Shown here in pieces: positions 59,205 to 64,000 of a stretch of 64,000 nt of DNA. The position numbers and the translations under genes are program-made. The stretch comes from Saprospiraceae bacterium (lineage in GTDB: Bacteria; Bacteroidota; Bacteroidia; Bacteroidales; JAIPBB01), in assembly GCA_021739805.1 (NCBI GenBank), contig JAIPBB010000001.1, positions 21,430 to 85,429 of the forward strand. Reading direction: 5' to 3'. The first letter of the stretch is position 1, and every line of letters starts with the position of its first letter. The notes beneath the pieces were generated by a model. It did no database searches. It had not been told where the DNA came from and saw only the letters and a program-made list of their open reading frames with translations.

Positions 59205-62200
59205 ATGTTGAAGAAATTACTATTTACAATAGCAGTAACACTAACATCAATGTTAGTATTTTCACAATCCGGAACTCTGAAGGGAGTAATAACGGATAAA
59301 GACACAAAGGAAGCAATCCCTTTTGCAAACATTGTAATTGAATCTGGAGGTAAACAACTCGGAGGTACAACTACTGATTTTGATGGAAATTACACTATCA
59401 AACCTATTCCCCCTGGAAAATACGATGTTAAAGCAACTTATGTTGGTTACAAAAACTTAATGATTCAAGGTGTTATTATCAACTCAGATAAAATTCGATT
59501 TCTTGATATTACAATGGAATCAACATCAATTACTCTTGCAACTTTTGAAACAGTTGCATACCAAGTTCCACTTATTGATAAAGATGAAACTTCAACCGGA
59601 GGAACAATGACTGCTGAAGAAATTGAAAAAATGCCCGGCAGGTCAGCTGAATCAGTAGCGATTTCAATTGGTGGGGTATTTTCTGCCGATGGCGAAATGG
59701 GAAGTATTCGTGGTGCAAGAACTTCAGGAACTGTTACCTACATTGACGGTGTTAGAGTTAGAGGAAGCTCTAGCCTTCCAAAATCAGCCTTAGGACAAGT
59801 TTCAGTAATTACAGGTGGAACTCCCGCAAGATATGGGGATGCAACCGGTGGTATTGTTAACATTACAACAAAAGGACCATCAAGAGAATTTGGTGCAGGA
59901 ATGGAATTAATAACTTCTCAATATCTTGATAGATTTGGTTATAACCTTATGGGACTTAATGTCCAGGGTCCACTTATCAAAGGAAAAGACACAACACAAA
60001 ACACATCTCTTCTTGGTTTCTTCCTGGCTGTCGAAGGTGGATACTTTGCTGACAACAGACCTTTTGCTATTCCTTATTATACTGTAAATGAGGATTATTT
60101 AAGAGAGCTTGAAGCAAACCCATTACGACCTACAGGAACCGGATTCGGTGCTTACCAAAATTCACTATACGTTCGTAAAGAAAACTTAACCGAAGTAAAA
60201 CATAAATCTGATGCTGGTTCAGGAAGTATTAACTTATCAGGAAAAATTGATGTTAGGTCAACTGAAACCACTAACCTTACTTTTGGAGGTCAATTAAATT
60301 ACGGAAGAGGAAGACTTTGGAGTTATGCAAATTCATGGTTTAACTCAAAAAACAATGGTGAGTATATTTCAAGCACCTGGCGAGTTTATGGTAAATTCAC
60401 TCAACGCTTCCCTGCAGCAAAAGACAGTAAATCACTCATTAAAAATGTTTATTATTCGATTCAGGCTGATTATTCAAGAAGTGATTACAAACAGCAAAAC
60501 ATGGATCATGGTGATAATATTTTTAATTACGGATATGTTGGGAAATTCAAAACTTATAAAATAAAATCTTACGAATTAGGCTCAGACACAGCTCTAGGAT
60601 ATAATAATGTGTGGGTTCATAATGGGTTCTTTGATACATTATACTCTTTCCAACCTTCTGAGATTAATCCTGATTTATCAGCTTATACTTCAAATTATTA
60701 TAGCCTGTATCCTGAAAGCTCTCCTCTTTATAACAACTACACAATTGTTCAAACTGGCGGAGCCTTATTAAATGGAAACCTTCCTGCTTCACGTAATGGA
60801 AGCGTATATGGTATGTTTACTAATACAGGTACTCCTTATGGAGGATACAGCGTTTCAAATTCAACTCAAATTGGAATCAATGCAAACGGTTCTGCAGATA
60901 TTGGAAACCATGAAATTCAGTTTGGATTAATGTATGAACAAACATCTTCAAGAGGTTATTCATACGATGCGGTTGGATTATGGACACTAATGCGCCAATT
61001 AGCAAATAAACATATTGAGCAAAGAGACCTTGCAAACCCACATCCTGTTTTTGATGCAAATGGAGTTTTCCAGGACACTATCTGGTATGATAGATTATAC
61101 GATGAATCATCACAGGCATTCTTTGACCTTAATCTTAGAAAGAAACTTGGACTTGCAGTTAACGGGCTTGATTGGATTGACATTGATAATTTAGACCCAA
61201 CAACTTTTACTGTTGACATGTTCAATGCCGATGAGCTATTAAATAATGGTAACGCTTATGTATCTTATTACGGATATGACCACACAGGAAAACCTTTAAA
61301 AAACAAACCAAGTTTTGATGATTTCTTTACAGAAACTGATGAATTTGGAAATTTCACAAGGGCAATCGGAGCCTTTGAACCTAACTATATGGCAGGTTAT
61401 ATTCAAGATAAATTTGCTTTCAAAGACCTTATTTTCAATATAGGTTTGCGTGTTGACAGATATGATGCAAATCAAAAAGTTTTAAAAGACCCTTATTTAT
61501 TATTTGATGCTAAAACAGTTAATGAAGTTACTGACCTTGGAGATCACCCTTCAAACATGGGCAGTGACTATATAGTTTATGTTAATGACGTTTTCACTCC
61601 TACTTCAATTTCAGGTTATAGAAATGGTTCCGTTTGGTATAATGCTGAAGGTGCTGAAATTGCTGACCCATCAATTCTTGAAGGTGCATCAGGAATTGCT
61701 CCTTATTTAGTTGACCCTAATGATAATGTTGTTAGCTCTAAAGCGTTTAAAGATTACGAGCCTCAAATTAGTGTAATGCCTCGAATTTCATTCTCATTTC
61801 CTATTTCTGATGAAGCTCTTTTCTTTGCTCACTATGATGTGTTAACAAAACGTGCAACCGAAGGCGAGCAATTGAATCCAACAAGCTACTATTATTTAAC
61901 AAGTTTGGGTCAAAGTGTTATTAGCAATCCTAATCTAAAACCTGAACAAACAATTGATTATGAATTAGGTTTTCAACAAAAGATTAGTAATTCATCCTCA
62001 TTGAAATTCTCAGCATATTATCGTGAAATGCGAGATATGGTTCAAGCATACAGATTTAGCCAGGCTTATCCTGTGTCATATATTTCTTACAATAATATTG
62101 ACTTTGGTACTGTAAAAGGTATGACGATTTCTTACGACCTTAGAAGAACAAGCAATGTTTGGGTTAAAGCAAGTTATACAATGCAATTTGCTAACGGAAC

Positions 62201-62903
62201 AGGTTCTTCTGCAACATCAGGAATCAATCTTGTTGCTTCCGGTCAACCTAACTTAAGAACTCTTAATCCTTATGGTTTTGACCAAAGACATCAAATTAAA
62301 ACAACAGTTGACTTTCATTTTGATGAAGGCAAAAAATATAATGGACCTAAATTTTCAAAACGAATTAGAGAAAAATCATCTAATACACCTAAATTCTTAG
62401 GCAGAGGTGAAAAAACTGATAAAGTTAAAATTATTGCTCCACTTGAAAATACCGGTTTTAACGTTACATTTAACGGTGGTTCAGGAACTCCATATAGTCG
62501 TCAAAGGAATATTACTTCAGGAGTTCTTGGCGGTGGTGCTTCTTCATTACAAGGACAAATCAATGGTTCAAGATTACCATGGCAATTTAGAATAGATGCA
62601 AGAATTGATAAAGACGTCTATTTAAAATTTGGAAAAGGAAGTGATAAAGACAAAAAATTCGCTTATTTAAATATTTATTTACAAATTCTAAATGTACTTA
62701 ACTCTGAAAATATAATGGGTGTTTATAGAGGAACAGGTAATCCTGACGATGATGGTTATTTAGCTGCTGCCGAATTCCAAAATGCAATAGAATCTCAAAA
62801 TGACCCAACAGCATTTAGAGAAATGTATGAAATTAGAGCAAACAGCCCATATAACTATAGTTTACCACGAAGAATTCGTTTAGGTGTTGTACTTAATTTT
62901 TAA
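59205..62903 (+). CDS. TonB-dependent receptor with carboxypeptidase-regulatory domain, large
   Basis: 1232 residues. Signal peptide ends at LVFSQ (about 21). A carboxypeptidase-regulatory beta-sandwich (about 25-110: GTLKGVITDKDTKEAIPFANIVIES, YDVKATYVGYKN) precedes the plug (MPGRSAESVAISIGGVFSADGEMGSIRGARTSGTVTYIDG, about 145-185). A long beta-barrel ends in an aromatic strand (RIRLGVVLNF). Its size and the plug-domain pattern resemble large receptors that are often associated with T9SS cargo operons; the ligand is unknown. The next gene starts 23 bp later and is probably co-transcribed. Confidence 0.88.
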   Translation: MLKKLLFTIAVTLTSMLVFSQSGTLKGVITDKDTKEAIPFANIVIESGGKQLGGTTTDFDGNYTIKPIPPGKYDVKATYVGYKNLMIQGVIINSDKIRFLDITMESTSITLATFETVAYQVPLIDKDETSTGGTMTAEEIEKMPGRSAESVAISIGGVFSADGEMGSIRGARTSGTVTYIDGVRVRGSSSLPKSALGQVSVITGGTPARYGDATGGIVNITTKGPSREFGAGMELITSQYLDRFGYNLMGLNVQGPLIKGKDTTQNTSLLGFFLAVEGGYFADNRPFAIPYYTVNEDYLRELEANPLRPTGTGFGAYQNSLYVRKENLTEVKHKSDAGSGSINLSGKIDVRSTETTNLTFGGQLNYGRGRLWSYANSWFNSKNNGEYISSTWRVYGKFTQRFPAAKDSKSLIKNVYYSIQADYSRSDYKQQNMDHGDNIFNYGYVGKFKTYKIKSYELGSDTALGYNNVWVHNGFFDTLYSFQPSEINPDLSAYTSNYYSLYPESSPLYNNYTIVQTGGALLNGNLPASRNGSVYGMFTNTGTPYGGYSVSNSTQIGINANGSADIGNHEIQFGLMYEQTSSRGYSYDAVGLWTLMRQLANKHIEQRDLANPHPVFDANGVFQDTIWYDRLYDESSQAFFDLNLRKKLGLAVNGLDWIDIDNLDPTTFTVDMFNADELLNNGNAYVSYYGYDHTGKPLKNKPSFDDFFTETDEFGNFTRAIGAFEPNYMAGYIQDKFAFKDLIFNIGLRVDRYDANQKVLKDPYLLFDAKTVNEVTDLGDHPSNMGSDYIVYVNDVFTPTSISGYRNGSVWYNAEGAEIADPSILEGASGIAPYLVDPNDNVVSSKAFKDYEPQISVMPRISFSFPISDEALFFAHYDVLTKRATEGEQLNPTSYYYLTSLGQSVISNPNLKPEQTIDYELGFQQKISNSSSLKFSAYYREMRDMVQAYRFSQAYPVSYISYNNIDFGTVKGMTISYDLRRTSNVWVKASYTMQFANGTGSSATSGINLVASGQPNLRTLNPYGFDQRHQIKTTVDFHFDEGKKYNGPKFSKRIREKSSNTPKFLGRGEKTDKVKIIAPLENTGFNVTFNGGSGTPYSRQRNITSGVLGGGASSLQGQINGSRLPWQFRIDARIDKDVYLKFGKGSDKDKKFAYLNIYLQILNVLNSENIMGVYRGTGNPDDDGYLAAAEFQNAIESQNDPTAFREMYEIRANSPYNYSLPRRIRLGVVLNF

Positions 62904-62925
62904 TCTCTAATTCACTAAAAAAGAT

Positions 62926-64000
62926 ATGAATATTAAAACTCAGAATATCATGAAAAATATGCTTCGTTACTTATTTTTAATAATTTTCATTGCTGGATTA
63001 ATTTCAACAAGCACATTTGCTATAAATAATCCGGAAGATGGAAAAAATAAATCAGGCAATAAAATTGCAGCCACAGCTTGCTTACCTGCAAAATCAGCTA
63101 CTGACTTAAGCTTAAATAATGTTAGAGCCAGAATAATGACCGGTGGTGATATGTGGTGGGATCTTCAGGGAAATGCAAGATATTATGTCCCAAATGACAA
63201 AGAATCTACTACAACTTCTATGTTTTCTGCCTCACTTTGGATGGCAGGAGTTGACGTAAACGGTCAGTTAAAATGTGCTGCACAACGTTATAGAGGTATT
63301 GGAAATGACTATTGGCCTGGTCCTCTCAGAACTGATGGTACTGCTTCGATTGACGCTGAAACTTGTGATGAATATGACAAGATTTTTACAATTAACCGAA
63401 GTGATGTAAACGAATTTATTGCTTGGTTTGAAGATCCTGACGCTTATCCTGATTATAAAGGAGTTCCAAAAAGCATAACCGACTGGCCAGCTCATGGTGA
63501 TATAACTATGGGACAATCATACTACCTTGCTCCATTTTTTGACAGAGATGGTGATGGAAATTATGACCCTGGACAAGGTGACTATCCTTATTACGACACT
63601 GATAATTCTCTATGCAAGCAACCTGATTTAACCATGGAAGGAAACGGAATCCTGGTTGACCAGGTTTTAAAAGGTGACCAAACTTTATGGTGGGTGTTTA
63701 ATGATAAAGGAAATATTCATACTGAAACAACAGGTGCACCAATTGGCACAGAAATCAGAGCACAGGCTTTTGCTTTCGCTACTAATGATGAAATAAACAA
63801 TATGACCTTTTATTCTTATGAAATTATTAACCGCTCAACTTATCGTTTAACTGAAACATATTTTAGCCAATGGGTTGACACTGACCTTGGTTACTCTCAT
63901 GATGATTATGTAGGTTGTGATATTTTAAGAGGTTTAGGTTATTGCTACAATGGAGACCAATTTGACGAAGATGGAAATGGTGCAACAGGATATGGCTCTC
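62926..64000 (+). CDS. Large secreted protein, start only (runs off the right edge)
   Basis: The frame opens at ATG 62926 (an alternative in-frame ATG is at 62950) and stays open to the end of the window, at least 358 codons. The N-terminal signal ends around STFAI. The mature part has features seen in a recurring Bacteroidota secreted family: SLWMAGVDVNGQLKCAAQRY, a calcium-binding-like DRDGDGNYDPGQGDYP, and FSQWVDTDLGYSHDDYVGCD. Members usually end with a T9SS sorting domain, which would lie outside the window. Position right behind a large TonB receptor is the usual arrangement. Confidence 0.72.
   Translation, partial: MNIKTQNIMKNMLRYLFLIIFIAGLISTSTFAINNPEDGKNKSGNKIAATACLPAKSATDLSLNNVRARIMTGGDMWWDLQGNARYYVPNDKESTTTSMFSASLWMAGVDVNGQLKCAAQRYRGIGNDYWPGPLRTDGTASIDAETCDEYDKIFTINRSDVNEFIAWFEDPDAYPDYKGVPKSITDWPAHGDITMGQSYYLAPFFDRDGDGNYDPGQGDYPYYDTDNSLCKQPDLTMEGNGILVDQVLKGDQTLWWVFNDKGNIHTETTGAPIGTEIRAQAFAFATNDEINNMTFYSYEIINRSTYRLTETYFSQWVDTDLGYSHDDYVGCDILRGLGYCYNGDQFDEDGNGATGYGS

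Noticed and set aside
59205..62903. SusC-type nutrient receptor
   Set aside because: No SusD gene follows, and the next gene is a T9SS-like secreted protein, so I kept the general TonB receptor call.

Overview
The window is AT-rich, densely coded chromosomal DNA from a member of the Bacteroidota, probably class Bacteroidia and probably uncultured. Several things point there: promoters of the TTTG-N19-TAnnTTTG type, TonB-dependent receptors with an N-terminal carboxypeptidase-regulatory domain, C-terminal type IX secretion (T9SS) sorting domains, Omp28-type lipoproteins, an OstA-like protein, a DUF3108 protein and an ORF6N protein. I saw no tRNA, rRNA or CRISPR array.

Layout. 0-6.8 kb: the start of ftsK, a secreted protein, two Omp28-like surface lipoproteins, a TonB receptor operon, and rpmB (L28). 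6.8-14.4 kb: about nine one-gene units, all on the minus strand, mostly small secreted or lipoprotein genes of unknown function. They lie between rpmB and cinA, which are normally close neighbours in this phylum. Related imperfect-palindrome spacers separate most of the units. In three units the first bases are perfectly complementary to the bases just after the stop codon. That is the architecture of integron cassettes with attC sites, although no integrase is visible; this is the most interesting part of the window. 14.5-19 kb: cinA, a universal stress protein, a nucleoside phosphorylase and a SirB1-like protein. 19-21.1 kb: a tandem 212-bp palindromic repeat cut off by an IS1634-like insertion sequence with 12-bp perfect terminal inverted repeats. 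21.3-26.1 kb: three secreted proteins, including an M1 aminopeptidase and a propeller protein, both T9SS cargo.

26.2-36 kb: an Ig-like (Big_5) lipoprotein, an NhaP-type antiporter, two tandem NhaD antiporters, an OstA/LptA-like protein and a DUF3108 protein. Between them lie tandem repeats of 8 and 14 bp and a 156-bp palindrome. 36.2-42.4 kb: a very large bacterial alpha-2-macroglobulin with an intact thioester motif. 42.6-48.7 kb: three tandem T9SS proteins with different N-terminal modules on a nearly identical C-terminal two-thirds, each with a copied promoter. A roughly 60-nt leader element precedes the third copy and recurs before the next, unrelated gene.

49-64 kb: a secreted unknown, then a compact run (B12-dependent radical SAM protein, mini-lipoprotein, metallo-beta-lactamase hydrolase, small membrane protein, SpoIIE-type phosphatase), a palindromic repeat region, a lipoprotein, an M64 peptidase, an orphan LytTR response regulator, a small membrane-anchored protein, a TonB receptor, and the start of a large secreted protein that runs off the end. 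Overall the genes serve envelope building, ion homeostasis, secretion to the cell surface and signalling. The accessory material is concentrated in the cassette-like array, the insertion sequence and the intergenic repeats.
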